DNA of 64,000 nucleotides from Pratylenchus scribneri (lineage: Eukaryota > Nematoda > Chromadorea > Rhabditida > Pratylenchidae). Every line of letters starts with the position of its first letter. Within the stretch, counting starts at the first letter, position 1. The DNA is taken from NCBI GenBank assembly GCA_030063045.1, contig JAQSEB010000041.1:1791501-1855500 (forward strand), written 5' to 3'. The notes under the pieces are model-generated. The model saw nothing but the letters and a program-made list of their open reading frames with translations. It did not search any database and was not told where the DNA came from. The position numbers were made by a program, and so were the translations under genes. Shown here piece after piece: positions 36,818 through 48,452 of the stretch.

Positions 36818-37014
36818 GATACTTATGTATTATCCGGGTCCAGATTTTTTTTTTGGGTCAATTGAAGAAAGGTAACCCCTTAACCCCCATTGGGTCATCC
36901 GGTATAGGGTTAGGGTCTTTAGAGAATAGGTTATCAATTATCATCTCACATATCCATAACCCTAATCACCCATTCATCTCAAAACCATCTGGACCCGGAT
37001 AATACGTAAGTATC
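36818..37014. mobile_element. 197-bp TIR element with 8-bp target duplications
   Basis: The terminal inverted repeats are 28 bp with one mismatch, starting GATACTTATGTATTATCCGG on the left (right end, reverse complement, GATACTTACGTATTATCCGG). Identical 8-bp GATTAGCG flanks it at 36810-36817 and 37015-37022. An 8-bp duplication fits hAT-, P- or Merlin-type transposases. No coding capacity, so it is a MITE. Confidence 0.9.
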
Positions 37015-37587
37015 GATTAGCGTTTAGTTCCTTCCAATTCAATTCAATATGAATATCCCCATGGGCAACCGACCACCCAACCAAAAATTAGGACCACCCC
37101 CTTCTCCCAATTCTTCAATGAATTTGTCCAATTCTCTTTTTTTTATTTTGTAACACTTCTTCCACATTTTTATGTAAACCGGATATTTATATTCTCCTAC
37201 CTTCCTCCTAAAATCTCGGACCGAAATAAATGCGACGGGAATGCAAAAATTGTCCAAAATTCAAAAATAAAAATTCAATTTTAATATAAAAATGGCTAAT
37301 TAATATTTTGTTTTTGGGATCATCCACATCAACACTCCCTTCTATTTTGGCCAGTCCCCAATTTCCATCATAAAATTCAGCCCAATTCTCTCCTTCCTTC
37401 ATTTTCTTTGATTTTTTATACATGTTTTTCCTTCCATTTTGCACCTTCAACCTTTTTTTTTGTATTGTGATTTTCTGAATGAAAAATATGTAATAATTAT
37501 ACAAAAATGGTGAAAATATATCAAAAATGGGTGGAAGAAAATTATTGGATTGGATGAAGGTTAATTGAGAAAAAAGGAAGTGGATTT

Positions 37588-37950
37588 GCATCGGAGCCGT
37601 CCAACTTGTCGCCCTTATATAACTCATCAAGGAGTGAATCAATTTTGGTCATTTTGTAATCAAATTAAAGAGCAGACTTTTGTCTATCCGATGGTATTAA
37701 TTTTATTTAAATTGGTTCAGAATTGATGGAGTTATGTCCAAAAAATCAATGGCATTTAATTATCCATGTAAAGGACGTTCGTTTTAAATGTTTTTTTGGT
37801 CACAACTCCAACAATTATGAACCAATTTAAATAAAATTAATATTATTTGATAGCCAAAAGTACTCTTTAATTTGATACTAAAATCATTAAAATTGGTTCA
37901 ATTCTTAATGAGTTATTATAAATGGCGCAAGGTTGGGGCATATCCGATTT
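37588..37950. mobile_element. Palindromic MITE family B, copy 2
   Basis: Left TCGGAGCCGTCCAACTTGTC and AAAGAGCAGACTTTTGTCTA; right GATAGCCAAAAGTACTCTTT and GTTGGGGCATATCCGA. Intergenic. Confidence 0.88.
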
Positions 37951-38351
37951 GTATGGAATAGAATGGTCGGTTGCTTTGTGACTTCTTGTTCTTTCCTTTC
38001 ATCGCCTTAGCCATCATCATTTTTGGGCTTCTTTCGCGCAGTCCACAGTTCAATGGCAGCAGCAGCCCGAGGGCATCCTACTCCTCCAATTTGGGCTGCG
38101 ATCAATTCGGACCTTTCTAGAAAGTTCATCCATGTTCCCTGCGCAACTTCCCATCCACCTTCCATCTTTCGTTGTTCTGACACGTCGCCTTCTTCCCTTC
38201 CAAAATTGCTTCCATCCCTTCGGGGGTGCAGTTGCAAGGCCGTTTTAAAGAGGCAATACAAAAAGGCGGGTGGGCAATTCATTGGAACCAAATCAAACCC
38301 AAAACGACCACCCAAAACCCATTCATTTCATTCATTCACAAAAATCAAAGA

Positions 38352-41300
38352 ATGAGAACATTTTTACTGTTTTTGTGCCTTCTATTCCTTTTCCCCTCCT
38401 TCCTTTTGGCTGACACACCGGTGGAACAACAATTGCCGGAATGCCCATATGTGGATCCGGCAAAAGATTTGGAGCGATGGACCGCATTGCCGGTGTTCCC
38501 GCAAAAATGCAATGTTAGCAAGGATAAACCGGAGGATGAGGCCGATCCAGAGCATGGCGCCTATGAAAGGGGCGTGCACAGGTGAAAGATAATTGGACAA
38601 TTGAATTACTTTATAAATACAATGTTTCCTCTATTATTGCCCCCTTCCATATTATAAAAGCCCCATTTTGATGATTTTTTAAGAAAAAAAAAGGAAAAAT
38701 GGATTTTTTTGCCATTTTTGGATCTCTCTGAAAAATTATAGCCACGAGGTTACTAATAGAAAAAGTACTGTAGTTGAATTAATGGAATCGAAGTTGAACA
38801 AATTCATTTTTAAATAAATCAAGCCGAAAGGATTCCCTCTTGATTTTATTTGAGTATGGACAATTGAGGTTGTGAGCGGCCGATTCAGTATCTGCAACAG
38901 TTTTTGCCCATATCTCAACGAGGCAGTAGCACATCTTGGGAAGGGATATAGCAATTGAAAGCCCGCCCAAAGTTTCCTCTACAAGTAGCCGAATTTAAAT
39001 TTTATAAATTCCCGGCTTTGTATAAGTTACATTCTTTGAGTTTAATAAACCCTATTTTATGATTGATTGAGGAAAAGCCATTTATTTTACAAAATATTTT
39101 AATGTTTTAAAAATTAGAAAAGCCACTTTTAGAGGACATTTATGGTTTTCAATTGGCATATTGCCTTCCTGAATTGATTGCTTCCTTCTCCAGATATGAC
39201 CAAAAGAAAGAATGGCCTAGGGATAAGGATGATTCTTAATAATTTTGTTTTGATTTTATTCAATCCAAAATCATTAAATCAAGGTCATTATTCATTCTTT
39301 TAAAGATATTATTTCAACGAATGGATCAGTGATCGAATTGGGCCAGAACGTGAGCTGGAAAATATGGCTCATCCAAAGTGATTATGACTTATGAGGGGAA
39401 AATCTGAGAAAAAATTCATTTTTCCATTCAAAGATGTGCTGAAATTGACTATTCCGGACTGAGGCAACGTGCCAGCATTGTAATGGATTTCCCTCGAATA
39501 ATTCTAATTATCAACTTTTTGTGTACAGATTATCATTTACCACAATGAGGCATTCTCCGTCCTAGTCCGAATGATTAATAGCATTGTGAGTGGCATTGAA
39601 TTGTTAATATTCGCACTTTTATGAATGTGATGATATCTTGGGGGCAATTTAGATAAGAATTCAAAATGATTTCTAAACTAAATGAAACTGTTGGTTCCGA
39701 ACGAAATAAGACGGTTCAATACCACCAATACAAAAACTGAGCTATTTTTGGTCATATCTCGAGGAGGAAGCAACTAATTCAGGAAGGCGATATGCCATTT
39801 TAAAGCCCTAAATATTCTTTAAAAAGTGGCTTTTCCAATTGTTTTGAAAAGTTAAAATATTCTGTGAAATAAGCGGCTTTTCCTCGTTCAATCAGAAAAT
39901 TGGGGTTTATTACATTCAAAGACATATAACGATTTAAAAGCCTCAATTTATTAAATTTAAATTAAGCTACTTTTTAAAGGACACTTTGGGCTTTCTAAGA
40001 GCATATCCCCTTCCCAAATTGGCTATTGCCTCGTTTTGATAACCGATTCGCTTATTGAATTGTCTCCTACTCGCATTTTAAGGGAGATTAGCAATTCGAA
40101 ATACTTGAAATTATTTAAAAGGCATCAATTTACCTCTAGGATAAATCAACAAGATTCAGAATTGTCGAAAATTTTTAGCAGTAAAGTAAATATGATCATG
40201 AAGGATCCTGACTGAGGGATTTCATTTTACCCATTTTATTCTTTCATTTTTGTATAGTTTCGTTACACGCCAACTCGCCTTCTTTCTGAAATCATTTTGT
40301 ACGATGATTTCTCCGAACCAAATATGATCATTGAGCCTCGACTGAAGGAATATGCAAAATTGAAGGGTGGCCAATGGGCTGATGACAAAATGATCAAATT
40401 CTATCGAGCCGATGAACGCCAAGGATTGATTCGGGCAAAGGCAAGGAAAAGGGGGGGGGATATGCCTAACTTGTCGTAACTTATAATAAAACAAGGAATG
40501 GAACAATTTTGATGATTTTAGTTACAAATTAAAGAGCAGACTTTTGGCTATCAAAAGATATTAATTTTGAAATTGGTTCAGAATTGATGAAATTATGCCC
40601 AAAAAATCTAATGGCATTTTCGCGAATCCATAAAAAAAATTCATTTTCAATAGTTTTTTAGTCATAACTCCATCATTTCCGAACCAATTTAAATAAAATT
40701 AATATCATTTGATAGCCAAAGTCTGCTCTTTAATTTGATAACAAATTCATTCAAATTAGTTCTGTCCTTGATGGATAACAGCGTCAAGTTGGAGTGTTCC
40801 AAGCAAGGGGAACGAGGCGGAATTCAAATGAATATTTGGCAATATTTTAAGGTTTTGGCATCGAGGGAAGCCAGTGGGGATGTACTCGTTTTCTTGGACA
40901 GCCATTGTGAGGTGACCCCAACATGGTTGGAGCCAATGTTGGCACCAATCCAGGAGAATCCGAAACGGTTAAAAAATTTCCATTAAAAGGGGAAATTGGA
41001 GCCAATATTTTCAGTGTTATTTTGCCGGTCATCGATTTGATCAATGCCAACACATTTGCATATGAAAAGGTAGGCAAACATTTTGAACTAATGAAGAACG
41101 GAGAATTTCTCATTGGTTAAATTGTTATAAATTCCAATGCGAATTAGGTTGATTCTCAATACCGCCAATTCAGTCAATACCAGGTCCGCTCTTTTGGCTA
41201 GATCTCGAGAAGGAAGCAACCAATTCAGGAAGGCGATATGCCATTTTAAAGCTCTAAATGTCCTCTAAAAAGTGGCTTAACTAATTGATTTATGTTAAAA

Positions 41301-43133
41301 TTATTTGTAAAATAAGCGGCTTTTCATCACAGTCTAAATAATAAGTGTTTATTACACTCAAACACATGTAACTTTTTAAAGACTAGATTTTATATAATTT
41401 AAATTAGGCCACTTTTTAGAGGATATTTTAGGCTTTAAAATGGTATATCGCCTTCTCATATTTGACTATTGACTCATTGAGTTATGGGCCAAAAAACCAA
41501 TGGGGGTATTGAATTAGCGGTACTGAGTTCTGAATCTTTCGTATACTTTTCATTCTAATTAAAGGGAAATCTATCATAAGTGAATTAAAATGTATATGTT
41601 TCCCTTTCTTTGTTTTAAGGCGATGGTTGCCAAAGGCACATTCGATTGGGGCCTCTACTACAAATGGGACTATTTTGATTGGTCCTATTTTGACATTGAG
41701 GAGAACAATGTGAAACCATACAAAACACCCGCAATGAGCGGAGGTTGAATTCCAAATTATGGATGGCATAATAAATTGATTTAAAGGTTTATTGGCTGTT
41801 TCACGCGACTATTTCAAAGAAATTGGCGAATATGACGTTGGCATGGAGATTTGGGGGTGATTTTTTTTGCCCAATTTTGATTGATTCAATTCAACTTGTC
41901 TCCGCTAATGATTTTAGTGATTTTATTATCAAATTAAATAGCAGACTTTTGGCTATCAAATGATATTAATTTTATTTAAACTGGTACAAAATTAATGAAG
42001 TTGTGACCAAAAAAAGCAGTGACAATTTTGCTAATCCATAGTAAAGGCCATAAATGGTTTTTTGGCCATAATTCCATCAATTCTAAGCCGATTTGAGTAA
42101 AATTAATATCATTTATAGCCAAAAGTCTGCTTTTTAATTTGATACTAAAATCATTAAAATTAGTTAAGCCTTGATGAGTTATAAAAGGGCGACAAGTTGG
42201 CCTCTCGAGAAGTTCGAGGCGTATATCAATTTGGATCGATCCAATTTTTACAATTAATAATTTCCAAAATTCATTTTCAGTTCGGAGAACATTGAATTCA
42301 GCATTCGGGTAAATTTATTCAAAAAATATTCCTTTCATCAAATTTCCCCTGAAGGTTTGGCTTTGTGGAGGCGAAGTGTTGGTGGCGCCTTGTTCCAGGG
42401 TTGGCCACGTTTTCCGAATGCGAAGACCCTACAAAGGGAAACCGGGCATGGACACCACATTGTACAATGCGTGGAGGACGGCCAAAGTTTGGTTGGAGGA
42501 TCATGAGGTCAAAAATTGGAGAGGGATTATTAGGGTGGAGGATATTCAGAATCTGCATTGTTTTTTGGCTTATATCTCAACTAGGCAGCAGCTAATTTGA
42601 GAAGGCGATATACCATTTGGAAGCTCAAAGTGTCCTTTATGAAGTGGCTTTTATAAATTCTAGATATCCAGGCTCTTAAAAAGTTCCATGTCTTTGAATG
42701 TAATAAACCCAAATTATTATGATTGTGAGGGAAAGCTGCTTATCTTACAAATTATTTAATATTTCAAAAACAATTAGAAAATCCACTTTTTAGAGGATAT
42801 TTAGGGCTTTCAAATGGCCAATAGCTTTCCTGAATTGGTTGCTTCCTTCTTGAGCTATAGCCAAAAGAATTGAACAAGCACTGAATCATCCTGCATCATG
42901 ATAAATAATGTCTTGGGGCATATCAATTCACTTGATTAGCATAATTAATAGCATTATATGTAAATTATTCATTATAGAAGCAATTTTTGGCTGTTCGTCC
43001 TTCGGCCAAACGACTTGATCCCGGCGATTTGGAGGAAAGAATGAGGATAAAGCAGCGATTGGATTGTAAACCATTCAAATGGTTCATTGACAATGTTGAA
43101 CCAAATTTGAAGGCAAGACACGATGAATTGTGA
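38352..43133 (+). CDS. Polypeptide GalNAc-transferase, secreted, HDEL-ending, no lectin domain
   Basis: Starts with a signal peptide (MRTFLLFLCLLFLFPSFLLA). Exon 1 ends in the short linker; later exons give FNEWISDRIGPERELENMAH, IIIYHNEAFSVLVRMINSI, EIILYDDFSE, VLVFLDSHCEV (the DxH metal site), AMSGGLLAVSRDYF, WGSENIEFSIRVWLCGG (Gal/GalNAc-T motif), VGHVFR and LEERMRIKQRLDCKPFKWFI. Such enzymes start mucin-type O-glycosylation with UDP-GalNAc, normally in the Golgi. The frame stops right after the catalytic domain with KARHDEL*, so the ricin-type lectin domain is absent and an ER-retrieval signal is present. One intron is GC-AG (donor AAG|GCAAGG near 40441). Six introns each contain a MITE. 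Confidence 0.88.
38885..39232 (+). mobile_element. Palindromic MITE family A, copy 7
   Basis: In intron 1 of the GalNAc-transferase. Left TTTTTGCCCATATCTCAAC; core GAGGAAAAGCCATTTATTTT; right GGCATATTGCCTTCCTGAAT, CAAAAGAAAGAATGGCC. Confidence 0.87.
39714..40060 (-). mobile_element. Palindromic MITE family A, copy 8 (inverted core)
   Basis: In a GalNAc-transferase intron. Left TTGGTCATATCTCGAGGAGG; core AAATAAGCGGCTTTTCCTCG; right GGGCTTTCTAAGAGCATATC. Confidence 0.85.
40455..40802. mobile_element. Palindromic MITE family B, copy 3
   Basis: Inside the GC-AG intron of the GalNAc-transferase. Left GGATATGCCTAACTTGTCG and AAAGAGCAGACTTTTGGCTA; right GATAGCCAAAGTCTGCTCTT and GCGTCAAGTTGGAGTG. 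Confidence 0.88.
41152..41528 (-). mobile_element. Palindromic MITE family A, copy 9, longest terminal arms
   Basis: In a GalNAc-transferase intron. The arms extend further than in other copies: left CAATACCGCCAATTCAGTCA, right GTATTGAATTAGCGGTACTG. Core AAAATAAGCGGCTTTTCATC. Confidence 0.86.
41893..42204. mobile_element. Palindromic MITE family B, copy 4
   Basis: In a GalNAc-transferase intron. Left AAATAGCAGACTTTTGGCTA; right AGCCAAAAGTCTGCTTTTTA and AGGGCGACAAGTTGGCC. The left terminus is shortened. Confidence 0.85.
42541..42890 (+). mobile_element. Palindromic MITE family A, copy 10
   Basis: In the last GalNAc-transferase intron. Left TTTTTTGGCTTATATCTCAA; core GAGGGAAAGCTGCTTATCTT; right GGGCTTTCAAATGGCCAATA, GCCAAAAGAATTGAACAAGC. 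Confidence 0.86.
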
Positions 43134-43636
43134 TGAATTAAATTGGATTCACAAATGTTAAATTTATTTACTTTTTTTACAATAAAAATGCAACAAATAT
43201 CATCGATAATTGGTCAAATAAGGTATCAAGCAAAACAAAAACTCATTTTTCCACAAAACTTTTTTTAATGATAATAATTAAAAAATCTTCGTCTTTTATA
43301 TGATGAGATGAATGAGATGTGGGTGATCGGTGTTAGTTATAATTCATCAATTAGATGACTTTATTGATTAATCTTTTTTCTACTGTAATTTAAAATTTTT
43401 TTGAAGCGAAAACTTTTGGCAATATTTAATTGTATTCAAAAAATAATCGATAATCAAGAAAAAACACAAAATTCATTTTCATTCATTTCATTTTTTAAGG
43501 TTTTGAAGAATAGCTTCGAAATATTATTTCTGAGATATGAATAAATAAATTATTCGTGCCCGCTCTTTCAAAATAAATGTTTATCGTTATTTCAGTTTTC
43601 AGATTAATATCATAAATTATTCAATCTTCAACAAAA
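43134..43636. other. Intergenic region, no gene seen
   Basis: Very AT-rich spacer between the GalNAc-transferase and the small coiled-coil gene. AATAAA-like sequences near 43180 suit polyadenylation. No repeats or ORFs supported. Confidence 0.4.
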
Positions 43637-44005
43637 ATGGATCCAAATAATCAAATGGTCAGCGTAAGTCAAATGTTCAAGGAAATTGGCAAAATGGAGG
43701 GCAAAATGGATGAAATGAAGAAAGAAAACGAGGATCGAATTGCAAAAATGAAGGAAGGAATGGCACAAATGAAGGACGAAATGAAGGCATCAATCAATGA
43801 ATTGAAGGAAGGGATGGCCAAATTGAAGGATGGAATTGTTGGAAAGAATGCCGCCGAATTGGTATTGCAAATTTCCGATTTAATGAATTTTATTCAATTT
43901 CAGGTCCGTGAATATAATCGTGTTAGACAGGATCGCTACCGTGCGCGCAAAGCAGCGAATGGCGGTCAATCCGGAGGAGGAATCAAGAAATCGGGCAAGA
44001 AATGA
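43637..44005 (+). CDS. Small charged coiled-coil protein, unknown function
   Basis: An uninterrupted frame of 122 aa starting MDPNNQMVSVSQMFKEIGKM. Residues 15-70 are a strongly helical M/K/E pattern with near-repeats (AKMKEGMAQMKDEM, NELKEGMAKLKDGI), predicted coiled coil. The end is basic with GGQSGGGIKKSGKK. No signal peptide or known domain. A sequence of 42 nt with intron-like ends (about 43862-43903, GTATTG...TTTCAG) lies in frame without stops, so the mature protein may be 14 residues shorter (lacking VLQISDLMNFIQFQ). I do not recognise the family. Confidence 0.6.
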   Translation: MDPNNQMVSVSQMFKEIGKMEGKMDEMKKENEDRIAKMKEGMAQMKDEMKASINELKEGMAKLKDGIVGKNAAELVLQISDLMNFIQFQVREYNRVRQDRYRARKAANGGQSGGGIKKSGKK

Positions 44006-44714
44006 GAGGGAAATATATTGATTGATTGATTGATGATGAAGCGGATCAAGCCAAAATTATGAGATTTAATAATTTATTCTATTGATGATTTTGATTAAAT
44101 AACAACTTTTGTTTGGATTGATTGATATATTTTATTTCCGATTTTTGATAAATTTATTTTGCTAATTAATTGGCAAATATTAGTGAGAACAAATTTCTCT
44201 TAGTAAGAAGAATAAATCCGACAAATTAGACTTGGAACATTTTTGATTTATGGATTTTTTGCTTCATTTTTCGGAGTGAATTTGGCATCATTTTTTATGC
44301 TAAATTTTTGGCTCTACTTCCTTTATTCAAATATTTAATCCAGGCGGTTTGGAGTAAAACACGATGGATGAGATTCTAATTCAGTTGATATAATAATTCA
44401 CAAATATTAAATTTATTTATACTTTTTTTTTTTACAATAAAATGCAACAAAATATTTAAAAAAAAATCTGGGGAAATTATCAAAAGTATGGATTTTATAT
44501 TTTGCGAATGGCGATGGGGCAAGTATAGGAAAAAAATGTGGGAATTGGCAATGAAAAGGCTGAAAAAATAAAAAGGCAAGATAATAATAAAAGAATATAG
44601 GAAAATGAAATAATAATTAATTTGGGATTGGACCCGACAATATTATGGGGGAATGAGTGGGCCTATTATTAGAAAAATTCAATTAAATTAAATTTTTGTT
44701 TAAATCCACTTCAT
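44006..44714. other. Convergent 3' region, no gene seen
   Basis: AT-rich sequence between the coiled-coil gene (+) and the prolyl hydroxylase stop (-). It contains a tandem ATTGATTG run near 44020. Nothing else supported. Confidence 0.4.
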
Positions 44715-47700
44715 TCATTCACAATAAACTCCAGTGCGACAATGTGGCGAAATGTTCGGCTTGTATCGAGGCTCTGGTCCGCCCAAATCGCCCACGTATC
44801 TTTCCTGGGTGGATGGCTTCAGACCGCATGGACGCAAAAATTCTTGGCCCTTCTCGTGGATCCATTTGTTCGAAACCCATTTGACGCCCAACAAGACAGG
44901 GCAGGCCGCATGCCTTAAAATAAAATAAATTTGACGGAAAAATATTTATTTTTACCGAGTTCGAAGGTCGCCTTCCCCACTTCTCAGCAAATTGTACCAA
45001 AAGAGTGCATCATATTTGCTTGGCTTCATCACCGTTTTCAACTCCGTGAACACCTTTAAATTCATAATATTAATTCCATTTTCCAACTAGAACTCTACCG
45101 TGAATCCGCCCTTTTCCGGTTGAGTGAAGTAGAAGAGGGCAGTGGCAATTCGATTCCCAGTGCCCAAATCGCTGAATGCTCTGGTCTCCTCTTTCTAAAT
45201 GAATTTGGGTGCTTATTGGAATAATAAATTGGGAAAAGGTGTACCCGGGCAAAATCAAAATGAGGATCGTAATGGCCGCCAATGCCATAATTGGCAATCT
45301 TCAATTCAAATTTGTTTATTTCTTCCATTCCCCTCTTAAAATTCACCTGCAATTCCTCGGCTGTTTCCATCTCCAAATTGGTCATCAAATTTAGCCTTTC
45401 ATTCACTCTGGCTACCACTGGGTCTTCGGTTCCTTTCAACCATGCACTGTAAACATTTAATGAGAATATATTATAATATAAATTATAATTACAAAGATAT
45501 AGAATTACAATTACAATTGCAAATCAGAATTACAATTACAATCGCAAATCATAATTAAAATCGCAAATCAGAATTACACAATCGCAAATCAGAATTACAA
45601 TTACAATCGCAAATCAGAATTACAATTACAATCGCAAATCAGAATTACAATTACAATCGCAAATCAGAATACAATTACAATCGCAAATCAGAATTACAAT
45701 CGCAAATCAGAATTACAATTACAATCGCAAATCAGAATTACAATTACAGTCGCAAATCAGAATTACAATTACAGTCGCAAATCAGAATTACAATTACAAT
45801 CGCAAATCAGAATTACAATTACAGTCGCAAATCAGAATTACAATTACAATCGCAAATCAGAATTACAATTACAATTACAATCGCAAATCAGAATTACAAT
45901 TACAATTACAATTGCAAATCAGAATTACAATTACAATCGCAAATCATAATTAAAATCGCAAATCAGAATTACACAATCGCAAATCAGAATTACAATTACA
46001 ATCGCAAATCAGAATTACAATTACAATCGCAAATCAGAATTACAATTACAATCGCAAATCAGAATACAATTACAATCGCAAATCAGAATTACAATCGCAA
46101 ATCAGAATTACAATTACAATCGCAAATCAGAATTACAATTACAAATCAGAATTACAATTACAGTCGCAAATCAGAATTACAATTACAATCGCAAATCAGA
46201 ATTACAATTACAGTCGCAAATCAGAATTACAATTACAGTCGCAAATCAGAATTACAATTACAATCGCAAATCAGAATTACAATTACAGTCGCAAATCAGA
46301 ATTACAATTACAATCGCAAATCAGAATTACAATTACAGTCGCAAATCAGAATTACAATTACAATCGCAAATCAGAATTACAATTACAATTACAATCGCAA
46401 ATCAGAATTACAATTACAATTACAATCGCAAATCAGAATTACAATTACAATCGCAAATCAGAATTACAATTACAATCGCAAATCAGAATTACAATTACAA
46501 ATCAGAATTACAATTACAATTACAAATCAGAATTACAATTACAGTCGCAAATCAGAATTACAATTACAATCGCAAATCAGAATTACAATTACAATTACAA
46601 TCGCAAATCAGAATTACAATCGCAAATCAGAATTACAATTACAAATCAGAATTACAATTACAATCGCAAATCAGAATTACAATTACAATCGCAAATCAGA
46701 ATTACAATTACAAATCAGAATTACAATTACAATCGCAAATCAGAATTACAATTACAATCGCAAATCAGAATTACAATTACAAATCAGAACAGGCTGAATT
46801 TTTCAATATTAATATGTCCCCGAATCCACCCACCTTTTACTAATTCGATATGAGGCCGTCTCCAATTTGCCCGTTTGACTGTTTTGCACCGTTGCTCTAT
46901 TTTTAAAATTTATTCTCAAATATAAATTCATTTTTTTACCTGGCCAATTTTGGTCTTGCCAATTCCTGAATTCGCTCAATTTCCTCATCATTGATAACAT
47001 TTTTGAAGAGCACTGCCAACGGATTGAATCGCACAATTTCTACTTTCAGCGGTGCCAATCGAAGGAATGGCCTGTCCATTTTAAGGTAGCAATAAAGTCT
47101 GGCCGTCTCTTTTGGACTCTAAAACATTCAATTAAATATTATTTCTTAAATTTTGAACCAACCACTGGAACTTCATCGCGGCAAAGTGCTTCATAAATTT
47201 GTCTTTCCTCATCGCCCAACGAATCATCGCGACGACGATTTTCCAGCCGAGGAATGTTCCGTCGAAAATCCACTGGTCGGACGCCTTCGGCCGTCAATTG
47301 ATCTTCATACCTGGGAATGGAATGGAATAAATAATTTAAAATAACTTCAAAAATTTATCAATTTTTTTTACAATTTATCAGAATCAAATATTAATTTGGC
47401 CAAATAATAATTTAAAAATTAATTTTCATACCATTTAATGTTGCCTTTTGCCCGAGGATGGGAAGGAGCTTAAAAATATATTCAAAATTAATTTTAAATT
47501 AAATTAATAAACCAAGTTGATAGAGTCGATCCGTTGTGACCAATGCCCTCTTCAAATTCCCTTGTTTATACTGGGCAAATGCCAAATATTCTATCAAAAT
47601 GAAAGGAAATTAAATGGGGAATTGACTAAAATATTGTCAAACCGAGAATGTCCACTTCGGCAATTGTTGGCGGATTTTCGCGTTCTGCCCGATCCAATGC

Positions 47701-48452
47701 TTCTTGCATCCACAAAAGTGTATGGAAATAGTCCTAAAATGGAATATTTTATTAAGTAATAAATTATTTTTTAATTGACTCACCTCTTCATTATATGCAA
47801 TTCGTCCAATTTCAAAACAATCATATCCTAAAAAATATATTTTTAAATTATTAATAAATTTAATTAACCAGTCATTTCATTGCTAATTTTCACATCTTTC
47901 ACAATGCCATTGGCCAAATCCCCGGTATCCAATCGATAGGTGTCTTGCAATCTGAGCAATCCAACGGCGGCGCCGTTCAAATCTTCCTATGAAAAATTTA
48001 AAATTTAATTAAAAAATATTTTAAATATTTTACTTCAGTTGGAAATCGAGGCCCTTCACCCCTGGATATATTTTGTAAATAATCATCCGCTAAGTCCGAA
48101 CGCATTTCACTTTGAAGTTCCTTCCAAGCATTTGCCAGCCTTTTTATCAACCGAAATGCATTGATTGGATTGGAAACACTTTGTAAATTTGACTGCAATT
48201 GTTCATTATTTTGTCGATATTTTGCGGCCATACTGAATTGTTTAAAATAAATTAAATTAAAAATTGAATTTATAAAAACCTTTTCAAATTTTCCAGCCGT
48301 TCCGATTCCAATTTGATGTAACTTTGTATTAAATTTGGTATATCCTTTTCTGCATAGGTTAATCTCTGCAAATCCGCTGAAGAAGTGAACAAATCCGCTG
48401 TGATTTTGTGGAGAAAAAAATATAAAATAAATGGAATAAATAAATAATTCAT
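44715..48452 (-). CDS. Collagen prolyl 4-hydroxylase alpha subunit
   Basis: Multi-exon gene starting MNYLFIPFILYFFLHKITAD (signal peptide). The N-terminal dimerisation part (SYIKLESERLENLK, PINAFRLIKRLANAWKELQ) is followed by the peptide-substrate TPR domain (AAVGLLRLQDTYRLDTGDLA, YFHTLLWMQEALDRAE, LEYLAFAQYKQGNLKRAL) and the 2-oxoglutarate/Fe(II) dioxygenase domain: LETASYRISK, GHYDPHFDFARKEE with the iron-binding H-x-D, GTGNRIATALFYF, FWYNLLRSGEGDLRTRHAAC with the distal His, and GVKWVSNKWIHEKGQEF. It hydroxylates collagen prolines in the ER with PDI, essential for cuticle (DPY-18/PHY family). A 48-nt intron before IANYGIGG is in frame without stops, so retention would add 16 residues. The intron between SKS and AWLKGTEDP holds minisatellite array 3. 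Confidence 0.93.
45489..46791 (-). repeat. Intronic minisatellite array 3
   Basis: About 1.3 kb of AATTACAATTACAATCGCAA units plus ATCAG, with variants carrying ACAGTCGC, inside a prolyl hydroxylase intron. The TTTT-containing 27-nt unit of array 1 is essentially absent here. A block with the rare variant ATCATAATTAAAATCGC occurs twice, about 395 bp apart, showing segmental duplication. The host gene is on the minus strand, so the transcript carries the same T-rich strand as in the other arrays. Confidence 0.97.

Larger units (their letters stand above)
36448..38351. other. Intergenic region carrying two transposons
   Basis: Between Musashi and the GalNAc-transferase. It contains the hAT-like element and a family B MITE listed separately. 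37,200-37,580 is AT-rich with no gene; 38,000-38,340 is less AT-rich and should hold the transferase promoter. Confidence 0.4.

Noticed and set aside
36900..36915. GGGTTAGGG as a telomere-like sequence
   Set aside because: A single occurrence inside a MITE; nematode telomeres are usually TTAGGC repeats.
38582..42978. MITEs as introners that create introns
   Set aside because: The splice sites and 20-60 nt of flanking intron lie outside the elements, so the introns probably existed first.
45489..46791. Regular repeats resembling a CRISPR array
   Set aside because: No distinct spacers: units are contiguous and variable in length, and the genome is a nematode's. It is a minisatellite.
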